NCBI GenBank assembly: GCA_022769625.1
Contig: JALEJP010000046.1
Span: 1-49,916, forward strand
DNA: 49,916 bases
DNA from: Lachnospiraceae bacterium
Lineage (GTDB): Bacteria; Bacillota; Clostridia; Lachnospirales; Lachnospiraceae
Direction: 5' to 3'
Notes under the pieces: generated by a model
Told to the model about the DNA's origin: nothing
What the model saw: only the letters and a program-made list of their open reading frames with translations
Database searches by the model: none
Translations under genes and position numbers: made by a program
Shown here: positions 18,083 through 26,711 of the stretch, in pieces
Numbering within the stretch: the stretch's first letter is position 1
How the letters are laid out: each line of letters begins with the position of its first letter

Positions 18083-19573
18083 ATGAAGTTGAAAACAAGG
18101 CTTATTATTGCCTTTTTTGTAATTATATGTGTTCCGATTTCACTGACAGCAGTGGCGCTTGTGGGATTTTCCCGGTATCAGATCCGGTCGCTGGAGAACA
18201 ATCTGGGGATTTCCGGGGTGACATATGAAACATTATCCGATTCGGTACAGGTGCTGAATAAGGCCACCCAGTCCAATTTTGAGCAGATTCGGGAAAAGGG
18301 AGCCGAAGATCCGGATCTCTTTCTGGATAAAGAGTATCTGAACCGTGTGAACGAGGAGCTTCGAGATAAATATTCCTTTTTGATCGTGCGTAAATCGGAT
18401 CTGCTGTATTATTCGGGAAGTGATTCCAGCGTGGAAAAGCTGTTTGCAGAGCTTCCGGAAAATGATGATTTCAGCAGCCAGTCGGACAGCGGGGTCTACA
18501 TAGGAAAGGATGTCAAGGCATTTGTCAAGCAGGTGGATCTGGAGTTTTCGGATCATACCAGAGGCAGCGTGTTTATTATTACCAGTCTGACGATGATTCC
18601 GCAGATGCGTACGCTGACAAGGGATGTGATAATTTCCATTATTATTATACTGATCCTGACATCTGGTATGCTGACCATGTGGATCTACAATGGTATCAGC
18701 ACACCATTGAAAAAGCTGAAAGTCGCGACCCAGAACATCAAAGAGGGAAATCTGGATTTTGTGCTGGATGCCGAGGGGGATGATGAGATCAGTGAGCTGT
18801 GCCGGGATTTTGAGGAGATGAGGCAGCGGCTGAGGGAGTCAACGGAGGAGAAGATACAGTACGATAAAGAAAACAAAGAGCTGATCAGCAACATCGCTCA
18901 TGACCTGAAGACACCGATCACTGCCCTGAAGGGCTACGCGGAAGGGATTATTGACGGCGTTGCCGATACTCCGGAAAAAATGGACAGATACATCCGGACG
19001 ATTTATAATAAAGCAAATGACATGGATCGTCTGATCAACGAGCTGACCTTCTATTCTAAAATTGATACGAACCGTATTCCTTATACTTTTAATAAAATTA
19101 ACGTGTGTGACTATTTTGATGACTGTATTGAAGAAGTTGGACTGGATCTGGAGTCAAAGAATATTGACCTTTCCTATTTTAATTCGGTGGAAAAGGATGT
19201 GCTGATTATCGCAGATGCGGAGCAGCTGAAGCGTGTGATCAACAATATTGTGGGAAATTCCATAAAATATATGGACAAACCCAAGGGTTACATCAGTATT
19301 CGCGTCAAGGACGTAGGTGACTTTATACAGGTCGAGATTGAGGATAATGGACGGGGGATTGCCGCGAAGGATCTGCCGGCGATCTTTGACCGTTTCTTCC
19401 GGGCGGATGTTTCCAGAAATTCGTCGAAGGGCGGAAGCGGTATCGGACTTTCCATTGTCCGTAAGATCATAGAGGATCATGGCGGAAAGATCTGGGCAAA
19501 CAGTAAACTGGGCTGCGGTACGATCATGTACTTTGTCCTTAGAAAATATCAGGAGGTACCGATAAATGAGTAG
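18083..19573 (+). CDS. Sensor histidine kinase with HAMP domain
   Basis: A 496-residue membrane kinase. The first transmembrane helix (about residues 7-27) and the second (about 183-203) flank an extracellular sensor of roughly 150 residues. A HAMP linker (STPLKKLKVATQNIKEGNLD) follows, then HisKA with H273 in NIAHDLKTPITAL and an ATPase domain with DNGRGIAAKDL and GGSGIGLSIVRKI. The ATG has AAGGAG upstream. It overlaps its response regulator by 8 bases. It lies directly upstream of the T-box-controlled TRAP transporter, but whether it controls it is unknown. Confidence 0.9.
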   Translation: MKLKTRLIIAFFVIICVPISLTAVALVGFSRYQIRSLENNLGISGVTYETLSDSVQVLNKATQSNFEQIREKGAEDPDLFLDKEYLNRVNEELRDKYSFLIVRKSDLLYYSGSDSSVEKLFAELPENDDFSSQSDSGVYIGKDVKAFVKQVDLEFSDHTRGSVFIITSLTMIPQMRTLTRDVIISIIIILILTSGMLTMWIYNGISTPLKKLKVATQNIKEGNLDFVLDAEGDDEISELCRDFEEMRQRLRESTEEKIQYDKENKELISNIAHDLKTPITALKGYAEGIIDGVADTPEKMDRYIRTIYNKANDMDRLINELTFYSKIDTNRIPYTFNKINVCDYFDDCIEEVGLDLESKNIDLSYFNSVEKDVLIIADAEQLKRVINNIVGNSIKYMDKPKGYISIRVKDVGDFIQVEIEDNGRGIAAKDLPAIFDRFFRADVSRNSSKGGSGIGLSIVRKIIEDHGGKIWANSKLGCGTIMYFVLRKYQEVPINE

Positions 19574-20255
19574 GATATTGATCATTGAAGATGAAGAGAG
19601 CATTGCGGAGCTGGAGAAAGACTACCTGGAGCTGAGCGGCTTTGAGGTGGAGATTGAAAACCGCGGGGACGTGGGACTGAAACGTGCGCTGGAGGAAGAG
19701 TTTGACCTGTACATTCTTGATTTGATGCTTCCCCAGATGGATGGTTTCGAAATCTGCAAGGAGATCCGCAACCATAAAAATACACCGATACTGATGGTTT
19801 CCGCAAAAAAGGATGACATTGACAAAATCAGAGGCCTTGGACTTGGCGCAGATGATTATATGACAAAACCTTTCAGCCCAAGTGAGCTGGTGGCACGCGT
19901 AAAGGCACATATGGCGCGCTATGAGCGTCTGGTGAGCACGAATATGCCGAAAAATGATATTGTGGAGATCCGGGGCATCAAAATCGACAAAACCGCCCGC
20001 CGCGTCTGGGTCAACGGTGAGGAAAAAGCATTTACCACCAAAGAGTTTGACTTGCTGACCTTTCTGGCTGAGCATCCAAACCATGTGTTCACAAAAGAAG
20101 AATTGTTCAGCGAGATCTGGGATATGGAGTCCATCGGGGATATTGCCACCGTGACCGTACATATCAAGAAGATCCGTGAGAAGATCGAGTTCAATACGGC
20201 GAAGCCACAGTATATCGAGACCATCTGGGGAGTGGGGTACCGGTTTAAAATATAA
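19566..20255 (+). CDS. OmpR-family response regulator
   Basis: A 229-residue regulator. The receiver has E8/D9, phosphoacceptor D52 in YILDLMLP, and the conserved Lys in TKPFSPSEL; a winged-helix DNA-binding domain ends TIWGVGYRFKI. The start overlaps the kinase stop, so the two are translationally coupled. No clear terminator follows; the TRAP promoter begins 40 bases later, so some read-through into the T-box leader is possible. Confidence 0.9.
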   Translation: MSRILIIEDEESIAELEKDYLELSGFEVEIENRGDVGLKRALEEEFDLYILDLMLPQMDGFEICKEIRNHKNTPILMVSAKKDDIDKIRGLGLGADDYMTKPFSPSELVARVKAHMARYERLVSTNMPKNDIVEIRGIKIDKTARRVWVNGEEKAFTTKEFDLLTFLAEHPNHVFTKEELFSEIWDMESIGDIATVTVHIKKIREKIEFNTAKPQYIETIWGVGYRFKI

Positions 20256-20294
20256 TATTTCTGAGAAAATTATTAAAAAATCATAAAAATTTTG

Positions 20295-20323
20295 TTGACG
20301 GAATATGCAAAAGCGAGTAAAAT
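20295..20323 (+). promoter_or_regulatory. SigmaA promoter of the T-box/TRAP transcript
   Basis: TTGACG (20295-20300) and TAAAAT (20318-20323) are separated by exactly 17 bases. Transcription would begin about 20330, at the start of the T-box leader. Confidence 0.8.
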
Positions 20324-20329
20324 AACTTC

Positions 20330-20606
20330 GACAAGGTAAAGTACAAAAGAAAATTCGGGGAAGAGAAGAAGTAGGACAGTATCTGTTTTTCAGAGAGTCG
20401 GCGGTTGGTGTGAGTCGGCAGGCAGGCTGGATCGAAGATCATCTCAGAGGAGGGAAGCCGAAAACAGCAGTCAGGTTCAGTAGGCTTTCACGTATGCCCT
20501 ACGTTATCGGGGTCGCGTATGTTAGTGCGTTGTCGCTGCATTTTCTGAATAACAGGGTGGTTGAGCGGAATGATTATGTCCGTCCCTTTTTAGGGGCGGA
20601 TTTTTT
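20330..20606 (+). promoter_or_regulatory. T-box riboswitch, apparent isoleucine specifier, upstream of TRAP transporter
   Basis: The leader shows T-box features in order. They are a stem I distal element, AGAGAG (20392) then GGTTGGTG (20403); a specifier region GAA-G-ATC-A with ATC at 20438-20440; a T-box-like AACAGGGTGGTTGAGCGG (20551-20568); and a terminator CCGTCCC/GGGGCGG (20580-20599) followed by six Ts. Uncharged tRNA should pair with the specifier codon and, through its NCCA end, with TGGT, and so prevent termination. TGGT fits an A discriminator base, as in tRNA-Ile. The ileS leader at 28292 has the same GAA-N-ATC-A arrangement. The GAT reading (Asp) is the main alternative. The sequence after GGTGG departs from the usual ACCGCG. 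Confidence 0.8.
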
Positions 20607-20612
20607 ATGTGT

Positions 20613-20750
20613 GATACCAGGGTCAAAAGATGAGAAAGTAGCCATTTTTCTACGAAAAATGAGCGGATTTCGAATGTTTTTAGGATTTCGTGAGCGTGAA
20701 ACGCGGAGAAATCCGTAGGTATCAAGGGATCAAAGACTTTTGCCCCCAAC
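20613..20750. repeat. Structured intergenic element between T-box and dctQ
   Basis: The element is bounded by GATACC (20613) and GGTATC (20718) as inverted ends. Inside, CATTTTTC/GAAAAATG forms an 8-bp hairpin with a 3-base loop, and CGGATTTC pairs with GAAATCCG further on. GGTCAAAAG at the left is echoed by GATCAAAGACTTTTG at the right. It looks like a mobile or REP-like intergenic sequence of the Lachnospiraceae, but only one copy is in this window. It will be transcribed between the T-box terminator and dctQ. Confidence 0.4.
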
Positions 20751-20787
20751 ATCTTATGTATTTTAAATATTGTTTAAGGAGGAAAAA

Positions 20788-21276
20788 ATGAAAACCTACA
20801 AAAAAATCATGAATGGTATTGCATTTGTGGAAAAACTGGTTCTGGTTGTCACCATGCTGCTGATTCTGGTGCTGACTTTTGGAAACGTTGTATCCCGTTA
20901 TATCATTCATCAGTCATGGTCCTTTACGGAGGAGCTGGTAGTTGCGGTCTTTGTACTGATTACTCTGCTGGCAGCAGCCCTTGAGGCAAGAGACGGAGGG
21001 CTTGTAAGCCTTTCACTGGTAACCGATCATCTCCCGGTTTCCACCAAAAAACCGGTGGCCTGCATTGTGGCAGCATGTTCCGTTGCATTTTGCGCGGTTC
21101 TGTTTAAATATGGACTGGATAAGGTGCTGACGCAGATGGCAAATGGCAAGAGGACGTTTGTTCTGAACTGGCCGGAGTGGATTTTCTGGTCTTTTGTGCC
21201 GATTGGAGCGGCCTGTCTGATTCTCCATATGATTGAGCATTGTATTGATATCTGTGTGGAAAAGGAGGACAAATAA
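20788..21276 (+). CDS. dctQ: TRAP transporter small permease (DctQ)
   Basis: A 162-residue membrane protein with four predicted helices, the small subunit of a TRAP transporter. Helix 1 is around VEKLVLVVTMLLILVLTFGNVVSRY, followed by the family motif SWSFTEELVVAVFVLITLLAA. It supports the large permease during sodium-driven uptake of an organic anion. AAGGAGG lies before ATG 20788. It ends one base before the DctM-DctP fusion gene, so the two are co-translated. Expression should depend on the T-box leader upstream. Confidence 0.9.
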   Translation: MKTYKKIMNGIAFVEKLVLVVTMLLILVLTFGNVVSRYIIHQSWSFTEELVVAVFVLITLLAAALEARDGGLVSLSLVTDHLPVSTKKPVACIVAACSVAFCAVLFKYGLDKVLTQMANGKRTFVLNWPEWIFWSFVPIGAACLILHMIEHCIDICVEKEDK

Positions 21277-24200
21277 ATGGTCAGTGTGGTATTATTTCTT
21301 TCCTTTTTTATTCTTCTGATCCTGAATGTGCCGATTTCTCTGTGCCTGGGGCTTTCCTCTGTGTGTGCAATCCTGTATTCCGGCACATCTCTGACGATCG
21401 TTGCTACAAACATGTATTCCGGTATCAGTAAATTTCTGCTGCTGGCAATTCCGTTTTTTGTATTGTCCGGTAATATCATGGCGAAAGCCGGCATTTCCAC
21501 AAGACTGATCAAATTTGTTGATACCTGCGTGGGTCACCGCAAGGGCGGTATTGCCATGGTGTGTGTTATTGTTGCCTGCTTCTTTGGGGCCATCTCCGGT
21601 TCCGGCCCTGCAACCGTTGCGGCACTGGGTGCTGTGCTGATTCCGGCTATGGTTGAGAGCGGAGGATTTTCTGCCCCCTTTGCCACGGCACTGATGGCGA
21701 CGGCAAGTTCCATTGCAATCGTCATTCCGCCCAGTATTGCGTTTGTGGTTTATGCTTCCATCACAGGCGTTTCTATCGGGGATATGTTTATCGCAGGTAT
21801 CGTACCAGGTATCCTGATGGGTCTGGCACTTGTGCTGGTTGTTATGTGGGAGGTTAAGAAAAACAATATTGTTCCGGCGAAGGTAGAGAAGGCCAGTGCG
21901 AAAGAAAGACTGCATGCCTTTGGCGACGCATTCTGGGGGTTCCTGATGCCGGTCATCATCCTTGGCGGTATCTATGGCGGTATTTTCACACCGACCGAGG
22001 CGGCAGCTGTTTCTGTTGTATATGGTCTGTTTGTGGGTATGGTGATTTACAAAGAGGTCAAGATCAAAGATCTGTGGGATATTCTGATTGAATCTGCAAA
22101 GACAACGGGAGGAATCATGCTGATCGTAGCCTGTGCATCCCTGTTTTCTTTTGTCTGCACGCAGTTTGGTATTTCCCAGGCGGCTTCTGATCTGCTGGCA
22201 GGCATTGCAAAGAATCAGTTTACCTTCCTGCTGATTACAAATATTATTTTTCTGATTGCAGGATGCTTTATTGATGCGAACTCCGCAATGTATATTTTTA
22301 TACCGATCATGCTTCCGGTATGTAAGGCACTGGGCTACGACCCGATTGCATTTGGTATTATGGCAACGGTCAATCTGGCTATTGGACAGGTTACCCCTCC
22401 GGTTGGCGTAAACCTGTTTGTGGCAATCAGCATCAAGATCAAGAAAGGTCTGAGTGTAACGCTGCAGCAGATTTCAAAGGCAGTTGTGCCGATGATTGCA
22501 GCCTGTCTGGCAGTTCTGATCCTGATCACCTACATACCTGGAATTTCCACCTTCCTCCCGAATATGCTGGGCGGCGGTGTCTCCGCATCCGGCACGGGAA
22601 GCTCTGCAGACAGTGGAAGTTCCCAAAGCGCAGGAAAGGATTACGATACGATCGCAGACTACAGCGATCTGGGATGGGAAGAGACCACCTGGAATTTTGC
22701 CTGCTCCACCACCGAGACCAGTACCTGGGCAAAGGCCGGGGAAAAATTCGGAGAGCTGATGGAACAGGCAACGGGCGGAAAGGTAAAGGTAAATGTCTAT
22801 GCGGCAGATCAGCTGACTAACGGAAGTCAGTCCGAGGGAATCCAGGCACTGATGGACGGCGATCCGGTGCAGGTCTCCATGCACAGCAACCTGATCTATT
22901 CTGCCTTTGACCCGAGATTTAATGTGGTATCCCTTCCTTACCTGTTTGATTCGGTGGAAGAAGCCGATGCAAAACTGGATGGACAGGCAGGAAAGATGAT
23001 GAAAGACATCCTCTCGGAGTATGGCCTTCACTGCATGGGAATTGCAGAAAATGGATTCCGTCAGCTGACAAACAGCGTAAAACCGATTCAGAGCGCAGCG
23101 GATATGAAGAATCTGAAGATCCGTGTGGCAGGCTCCAATCTGCTGATGAAATGCTATGAGCTTTGGGGCGCGGATGCAACCAATCTGAACTGGTCTGAGA
23201 CCTATACAGCGCTGCAGCAGAACACGGTGGAAGGACAGGAGAATCCGCTTCCGGCCATTGATGCAGCCAGCGTACAGGAGGTACAGAAATACGTTTCCAT
23301 GTGGAATGCCAACTATGACTGTCTGTTCTTCTGCATCAATCAGGAGCTTTACGACAGTTTGACGGAGGAACAGAGGGCAGTCGTAGATGAAGCTGGAAAG
23401 AAAGCAGTAGATTACGAGCGTGATATCAACCGCGCAGATGATGAGAATATTCTGGACAGATGGCAGAACGAAAATGACGTGGAGGTACTGCGCCATGAGG
23501 AGCTGGATATTGATTCGTTCAAAGAAGCAGTGGAGCCGGTAACGGAATGGTATACACAGGAACTGAAAAATGCAGGCTATGAGGATGCAGAGGAACTGGT
23601 TGCTGCCTTTACTGCAGATGGAAATGCAGGTGTCTATGAGGTGGAAGATCACAGTGATCTGAACTGGCAGGAGCAGACCTGGAATTTTGCCTGCTCCACC
23701 ACCGAGACCAGTACCTGGGCACAGGCAGGTAAAAAGTTTGGGGAGCTGATGGAAAAAACCACCGGCGGAAAAATCAAGGTAAATGTCTATGCGGCAGATC
23801 AGCTGACCAACGGCAGTCAGTCCGAGGGAATTCAGGCACTGATGGACGGCGACCCGGTACAGATCTCCATGCACAGCAACCTGATTTATTCTGCCTTTGA
23901 TCCCAGATTCAACGTGGTATCTCTTCCGTATCTGTTTGATTCCGTGGAGGAAGCAGATGCGAAGCTGGATGGAGAGGCAGGGGAGATGCTTAAGGATATC
24001 CTTTCCGAATACAACCTCCACTGTATGGGAATGGCAGAGAATGGATTCCGTCAGCTGACCAACAGCGTGAAGCCCATTCAGAGCGTGGATGATATGAAGA
24101 ATAGGAAGATTCGTGTGGCAGGCTCCAATCTTTTGATGAAGTGTTATGAGCTGTGGGGAGCAGATGCCACTAACATGAACTGGTCTGAGACCTATACGGC

Positions 24201-24606
24201 GCTGCAGCAGAACACGGTGGAAGGACAGGAAAATCCTCTTCCGGCTATCGATGCGGCCAGTGTACAGGAGGTACAGAAATATGTTTCCATGTGGAACGCC
24301 AACTATGATTGTCTGTTCTTCTGCATCAATCAGGAGCTTTATGACAGCCTGACCGCAGAGCAGCAGGCTGTGGTGGACGAGTGCGGACAGCTTGCGGTAC
24401 AGTATGAGCGTGAGATCAACCGTGCGGATGATGAAAATATCCTGGAGAGATGGCAGGAGAAAAACGGTATAGAGGTGCTGCGTTATGAGGAGCTTGACAT
24501 TGATTCCTTTAAGAAAGCAGTGGAGAATGTGCCGGAGTGGTATATTCAGGAGCTGAAAAATCAGGGCTACGACGATGCGGAAGACCTGATAGATGCATTT
24601 AAATAA
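21277..24606 (+). CDS. TRAP transporter fusion: DctM large permease plus two tandem DctP binding domains
   Basis: One 1109-residue chain holds three modules. Residues 1 to about 430 are a complete DctM permease (IPFFVLSGNIMAKAG, the SGSGPATVAALG and VIPPSIAFVVY blocks). About 431-462 is a Gly/Ser-rich linker. Residues 463-792 and 793-1109 are two DctP-type solute-binding domains in direct tandem, exactly 330 residues apart and about 87% identical by hand count. Each keeps the NGFRQLTNSVKPI segment, the carboxylate-binding Arg in KIRVAG (R616, R946) and ALQQNTVEGQENP. The last DctM helix follows a Lys-rich cytosolic loop, so its C-terminus should be outside, placing both domains on the cell surface. 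There is no separate dctP, signal peptide or lipobox. TRAP binding proteins are normally separate. Confidence 0.93.
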   Translation: MVSVVLFLSFFILLILNVPISLCLGLSSVCAILYSGTSLTIVATNMYSGISKFLLLAIPFFVLSGNIMAKAGISTRLIKFVDTCVGHRKGGIAMVCVIVACFFGAISGSGPATVAALGAVLIPAMVESGGFSAPFATALMATASSIAIVIPPSIAFVVYASITGVSIGDMFIAGIVPGILMGLALVLVVMWEVKKNNIVPAKVEKASAKERLHAFGDAFWGFLMPVIILGGIYGGIFTPTEAAAVSVVYGLFVGMVIYKEVKIKDLWDILIESAKTTGGIMLIVACASLFSFVCTQFGISQAASDLLAGIAKNQFTFLLITNIIFLIAGCFIDANSAMYIFIPIMLPVCKALGYDPIAFGIMATVNLAIGQVTPPVGVNLFVAISIKIKKGLSVTLQQISKAVVPMIAACLAVLILITYIPGISTFLPNMLGGGVSASGTGSSADSGSSQSAGKDYDTIADYSDLGWEETTWNFACSTTETSTWAKAGEKFGELMEQATGGKVKVNVYAADQLTNGSQSEGIQALMDGDPVQVSMHSNLIYSAFDPRFNVVSLPYLFDSVEEADAKLDGQAGKMMKDILSEYGLHCMGIAENGFRQLTNSVKPIQSAADMKNLKIRVAGSNLLMKCYELWGADATNLNWSETYTALQQNTVEGQENPLPAIDAASVQEVQKYVSMWNANYDCLFFCINQELYDSLTEEQRAVVDEAGKKAVDYERDINRADDENILDRWQNENDVEVLRHEELDIDSFKEAVEPVTEWYTQELKNAGYEDAEELVAAFTADGNAGVYEVEDHSDLNWQEQTWNFACSTTETSTWAQAGKKFGELMEKTTGGKIKVNVYAADQLTNGSQSEGIQALMDGDPVQISMHSNLIYSAFDPRFNVVSLPYLFDSVEEADAKLDGEAGEMLKDILSEYNLHCMGMAENGFRQLTNSVKPIQSVDDMKNRKIRVAGSNLLMKCYELWGADATNMNWSETYTALQQNTVEGQENPLPAIDAASVQEVQKYVSMWNANYDCLFFCINQELYDSLTAEQQAVVDECGQLAVQYEREINRADDENILERWQEKNGIEVLRYEELDIDSFKKAVENVPEWYIQELKNQGYDDAEDLIDAFK
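22663..24603 (+). repeat. Tandem direct repeat encoding the two DctP domains, period 990 bases
   Basis: Unit 1 starts at 22663 and unit 2 at 23653, an offset of exactly 990 bases with no gap over about 318 codons. I count about 40 amino acid differences. They concentrate at the ends and on charged residues, while the central block is nearly invariant. Many differences between units are synonymous, so the copies are diverged and not an assembly echo. Confidence 0.9.
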
Positions 24607-24665
24607 AATAATTCAGGCTTTTTCCCTCACATCATAAGGCCTGAATAGACAGAAAATACAGGATA

Positions 24666-24703
24666 CGGCCCTGCTGATGATTTTTACCGGCAGGGCTGTT
24701 TTT
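24666..24703 (+). terminator. Terminator of the TRAP operon
   Basis: CGGCCCTGC (24666-24674) pairs with GCAGGGCTG (24690-24698) with one wobble, followed by TTTTT. A second inverted repeat, ATTCAGGC/GCCTGAAT, lies just before it at about 24612-24646. Confidence 0.8.
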
Positions 24704-24737
24704 ATAAATTTATTAGAAATATATTATTTTTGAAACA

Positions 24738-24766
24738 TTGTTTCCAAAAGTAGCAGGAGTTATACT
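24738..24766 (+). promoter_or_regulatory. SigmaA promoter of ftsH
   Basis: TTGTTT (24738-24743) and TATACT (24761-24766) with a 17-base spacer, 55 bases before the ftsH start. Confidence 0.65.
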
Positions 24767-24820
24767 ATAAAATATATATGAGGATATGAGAGACCCTGGA
24801 AAGAGAAAAGGAGGAGCTTT

Positions 24821-26665
24821 ATGCAGGAAGTAAAGACACCGAAAAAGCCGTTTATATATTATCTGCTGATTGCTGCTACGATCCTGGTGCTGCTGAACAC
24901 ACTTGTTTTTCCAAATGTTCTTAAGCGTCAGGTGCAGGAGGTTGGATACAATGTATTCATGCAGATGACAGACAGGCATGAGATTGGTTCGGTAAATATT
25001 ACACAGACAGAGATATTGTTTACAAACAAAGATAACACAGAAATTTTCAAGACCGGTATCATCAATGATCCAGGGCTGGTAGACAGACTTTATGATGCAG
25101 GTGCCACTTTTTCCACAGAAATCACGGAAGAGATGTCCCCGCTTTTGTATGTGCTTGTGGGATATGTTCTGCCAATCGTGATTTTTATCCTGATTGGGAG
25201 ACTCCTTTCCAAAAAGATGATGGATAAGATGAGTGATGGTGCCAACCCCATGAATTCCATGATGTTTGGAACGGGTAAGAGCAATGCCAAGATCTATGTA
25301 AAATCCTCCAGCGGTATCAAATTTGCCGATGTGGCCGGAGAGGAAGAGGCAAAGGAGCTGCTCAGTGAGATCGTAGATTTCCTCCATAATCCTGGCAAAT
25401 ATCAGGAGATTGGAGCTTCCATGCCAAAAGGCGCGTTGCTGGTGGGACCTCCGGGAACCGGTAAAACTCTGCTTGCAAAAGCAGTTGCAGGAGAAGCAGA
25501 TGTACCGTTTTTCTCCATTTCAGGTTCCGAGTTTGTGGAGATGTTTGTGGGCATGGGTGCAGCAAAGGTGAGGGATCTGTTTAAACAGGCAAACGAAAAA
25601 GCACCCTGTATCGTATTCATTGATGAAATCGATGCCATCGGCAAGAAGCGTGACGGACGCATTGGGGGAAATGACGAGAGAGAGCAGACGCTGAATCAGC
25701 TGCTGACGGAGATGGATGGATTTGACGGATCCAAGGGCGTGGTGATCCTTGCGGCAACGAACCAGCCGGATTCTCTGGATCCCGCTCTGCTGCGCCCCGG
25801 ACGTTTTGACCGCCGGATTCCGGTGGAGCTGCCGGATCTGCAGGGAAGAGTCGATATCCTGAAGGTACATGCCAAAAAGATCAAACTGTCCGATAATGTG
25901 GATTTTGATGCCATTGCAAGAGCGGCATCCGGAGCCTCCGGCGCAGAGCTTGCCAACATTGTCAACGAGGCGGCGCTGAGAGCCGTTCGCTGCGGCAGAA
26001 AATTTGCCACCCAGGCCGACCTTATGGAAAGTGTGGAGGTTGTCATTGCCGGATACCAGAAGAAGAACAGGATCCTTTCCGACAAAGAAAAGCTGATCGT
26101 TGCCTATCATGAAGTGGGACATGCTCTGGTGGCAGCCATGCAGACCCATTCCGCACCGGTTCAGAAAATCACGATTATTCCGCGTACCTCCGGTGCGCTG
26201 GGGTATACGATGCAGGTGGATGAGGACGAGCATTTCCTGATGAGCAAGACCGAGATGGAGAATAAGATCGCAACCTTTACAGGCGGACGTGCCGCTGAGG
26301 AGCTGATCTTCCATGAGATCACCACGGGAGCATCCAATGATATCGAGCAGGCTACGAAATTTGCAAGAGCCATGATCACCCGATATGGTATGAACGACGA
26401 GTTTGACATGGTCGCTATGGAGACGGTGACCAATCAGTACCTGGGCGGTGATTCTTCTCTGACCTGTTCCATGGAGACACAGACGCAGATCGATCAGAAG
26501 GTTGTAACACTGGTAAAGGAACAGCATGAAAAGGCAAAAAAGATTCTGGAAGACAATATTTTAAAACTGCATGAAATTGCCAAATTCCTATATGAGAATG
26601 AGACCATTACCGGGGAGGAATTTATGCAGATATTAAATGGAAATCAGATTCCGGAAAAGCTTTGA
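24821..26665 (+). CDS. ftsH: ATP-dependent membrane zinc metalloprotease FtsH
   Basis: A 614-residue hexameric AAA+ protease that extracts and degrades membrane and cytosolic proteins. Transmembrane helices at about residues 10-29 and 104-128 flank an extracytoplasmic domain. The AAA module has Walker A GPPGTGKT (209-216), Walker B IVFIDEIDAIG, and the second region of homology ending RPGRFDRR. The zinc site HEVGH (430-434) lies in the protease domain. It has its own promoter and terminator. The length is normal. Clostridia often carry several FtsH paralogues; this could be an accessory copy. Confidence 0.93.
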   Translation: MQEVKTPKKPFIYYLLIAATILVLLNTLVFPNVLKRQVQEVGYNVFMQMTDRHEIGSVNITQTEILFTNKDNTEIFKTGIINDPGLVDRLYDAGATFSTEITEEMSPLLYVLVGYVLPIVIFILIGRLLSKKMMDKMSDGANPMNSMMFGTGKSNAKIYVKSSSGIKFADVAGEEEAKELLSEIVDFLHNPGKYQEIGASMPKGALLVGPPGTGKTLLAKAVAGEADVPFFSISGSEFVEMFVGMGAAKVRDLFKQANEKAPCIVFIDEIDAIGKKRDGRIGGNDEREQTLNQLLTEMDGFDGSKGVVILAATNQPDSLDPALLRPGRFDRRIPVELPDLQGRVDILKVHAKKIKLSDNVDFDAIARAASGASGAELANIVNEAALRAVRCGRKFATQADLMESVEVVIAGYQKKNRILSDKEKLIVAYHEVGHALVAAMQTHSAPVQKITIIPRTSGALGYTMQVDEDEHFLMSKTEMENKIATFTGGRAAEELIFHEITTGASNDIEQATKFARAMITRYGMNDEFDMVAMETVTNQYLGGDSSLTCSMETQTQIDQKVVTLVKEQHEKAKKILEDNILKLHEIAKFLYENETITGEEFMQILNGNQIPEKL

Positions 26666-26674
26666 TTCAAGAAA

Positions 26675-26711
26675 GGCAGCCCGCCGCTACGAAGCCGTAG
26701 CGAGGGCTGCC
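26675..26711. terminator. Bidirectional terminator overlapping the SGNH gene 3' end
   Basis: GGCAGCCC (26675-26682) pairs with GGGCTGCC (26704-26711), enclosing a second stem CGCTACG/CGTAGCG. It lies after ftsH and also contains the last codons and TAG stop of the convergent SGNH hydrolase gene. Confidence 0.75.

Noticed and set aside
20410-20718. 102-codon plus-strand frame in the region before dctQ
   Set aside because: It lies across the T-box terminator and the structured element, has no family features, and the RNA signals explain the bases better.
22474-24021. 515-codon antisense frame under the DctP repeats
   Set aside because: Its length follows from the codon usage of the repeated sense gene; it is rich in Cys/His/Arg and lacks a domain.
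22663-24603. Assembly error as the reason for the tandem DctP repeat
   Set aside because: The copies differ at about 40 amino acids and many silent positions, so they are real diverged copies as far as the sequence shows.
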